From Clostridiales bacterium (lineage in GTDB: Bacteria > Bacillota > Clostridia > Peptostreptococcales > Anaerovoracaceae): 6,347 nt of DNA. The stretch is from NCBI GenBank assembly GCA_012799165.1, contig JAAZLU010000142.1:1-6347 (forward strand), given 5' to 3'. The notes under the pieces were generated by a model. It did no database searches and was not told the DNA's origin. It was given only the letters and a program-made list of their open reading frames with translations. Below, in pieces: positions 5,845 to 6,347 of this stretch (position 1 is the first letter of the stretch; every line of letters starts with the position of its first letter). The translations under genes were made by a program, and so were the position numbers.

Positions 5845-6347
5845 TCATCCGGCGAGTTCCCGGAGCGCCTCGATGTCCCTGAGAATCACGGAACCCCGCC
5901 TGCTCTCTATAAGTCCATCGGAGGAGAACTGCTTAAGCATGCGCGCAACCACTTCCCTGGCGCTGCTCACTTCCCTGGCCATCTCCTCCTGAGTCATCCT
6001 TATCTCGGGATTGCCGCTTTTTTCGAACTCTCGAATGAGAAACCCCGCAAGCCTGCGGTCAAAGCGCGCGAAGAGTATCTGCTCCATAACCCAGACTACG
6101 CTGGAGAACCTCTCCGCAGCCAACTCGTAAGTAAAACAACGTAAAGCGAGGTTGGAATTCATCAATTTCTCGTAGGCTCCGGCGCCGACTGTCAAAATCC
6201 GAGTCTTTTCCGTCGCAACCATGTGAGTTTCAAAGCTTATCTGAGACAGCACGCAGGAGGCCGAAAGTATGCAAGACTCGCCCTCCTCTACTCGAAACAG
6301 AGTAACCTCCCTGCCTTCCTAGGAAAGAATGAATACCCTTATCGAAC
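5845..6347 (-). pseudogene. Crp/Fnr-family transcriptional regulator interrupted by an in-frame TAG; 5' end outside window
   Basis: The open part runs from after the stop at 6321-6319 to TGA at 5845-5847. It encodes the second half of the cyclic-nucleotide-binding-like domain (EGREVTLFRVEEGESCILSASC, then FETHMVATEKTRILTVGAGAYEKLM), the dimer helix (ERFSSVVWVMEQILFARFDRRLAGFLI) and the Crp-type winged helix (MTQEEMAREVSSAREVVARMLKQFSSDGLI). Codons before the TAG, to the window edge, continue the same homology in the same frame (SIRVFILS then stop then EGREVTLF), so the gene is whole except for one codon. The first usable start after the TAG is GTG at 6252, without a ribosome site; it would give 135 residues lacking most of the sensor. 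The gene may be inactivated, the base may be an error, or the TAG may be read as an amino acid. It lies next to and in the same direction as ccdA and would be the obvious regulator of the cluster. The effector is unknown. Confidence 0.85.

Noticed and set aside
1..6347. CRISPR array, insertion sequence, tRNA or rRNA
   Set aside because: No regularly spaced repeats, transposase motifs, terminal inverted repeats or tRNA-like folds were noticed on either strand.

Overview
The window is a stretch of anaerobe-type DNA in which every supported gene lies on the minus strand. Transcription therefore runs from the high-coordinate end to the low-coordinate end. The setting (rubredoxin, a rubredoxin/rubrerythrin-like protein, dicluster ferredoxin, MocR regulator, strong GGAGG ribosome sites, sigma-A-like promoters) suggests a strictly anaerobic, low-to-mid GC bacterium, most likely a Clostridia-type Firmicute. 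That is an inference; no taxonomic marker gene is present.

Region 1 (about 6347 to 2660) is a redox gene cluster. In order of transcription it holds: a Crp/Fnr-family regulator interrupted by an in-frame TAG (5845-6347, 5' end outside the window); ccdA, a membrane thiol-electron carrier (5105-5761); a membrane-anchored TlpA/ResA-like thioredoxin (4490-5095); trxA (4096-4404); a 51-residue rubredoxin (3926-4081); a protein with a rubredoxin domain at each end and a histidine-free helical middle (3239-3892); and a ferredoxin with a helical tail (2748-3242). A near-perfect 17-bp-stem terminator (2661-2701) closes the cluster. From ccdA onward the spacing is tight (4-bp overlap to about 85 bp). 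The layout suggests that cytosolic thioredoxin passes electrons through CcdA to the outward-facing TlpA-like protein, while the rubredoxins and ferredoxin form a cytosolic electron-transfer set, perhaps for peroxide or oxygen defence under Crp/Fnr control.

Region 2 (2660 to 2256) is about 400 bp, AT-rich and gene-poor. It contains a good sigma-A promoter (2299-2328) for the next gene and a terminator-like hairpin of unknown purpose (2512-2554).

Region 3 (2255 to 1) holds a stand-alone FMN-binding glutamate-synthase-domain protein with an unusual N-terminal four-cysteine cluster (738-2255) and its terminator (671-710). After it comes the first 198 residues of a MocR/GabR-type regulator (1-594) whose promoter is packed with repeated AAACTGAT half-sites.

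The most notable points are the amber codon inside otherwise perfect Crp/Fnr homology; the fact that ccdA and the downstream thioredoxin gene share a frame separated only by a TAG and three codons; the displaced cysteine/aspartate in the ferredoxin's first cluster motif; and the double-rubredoxin protein that contains no histidine.
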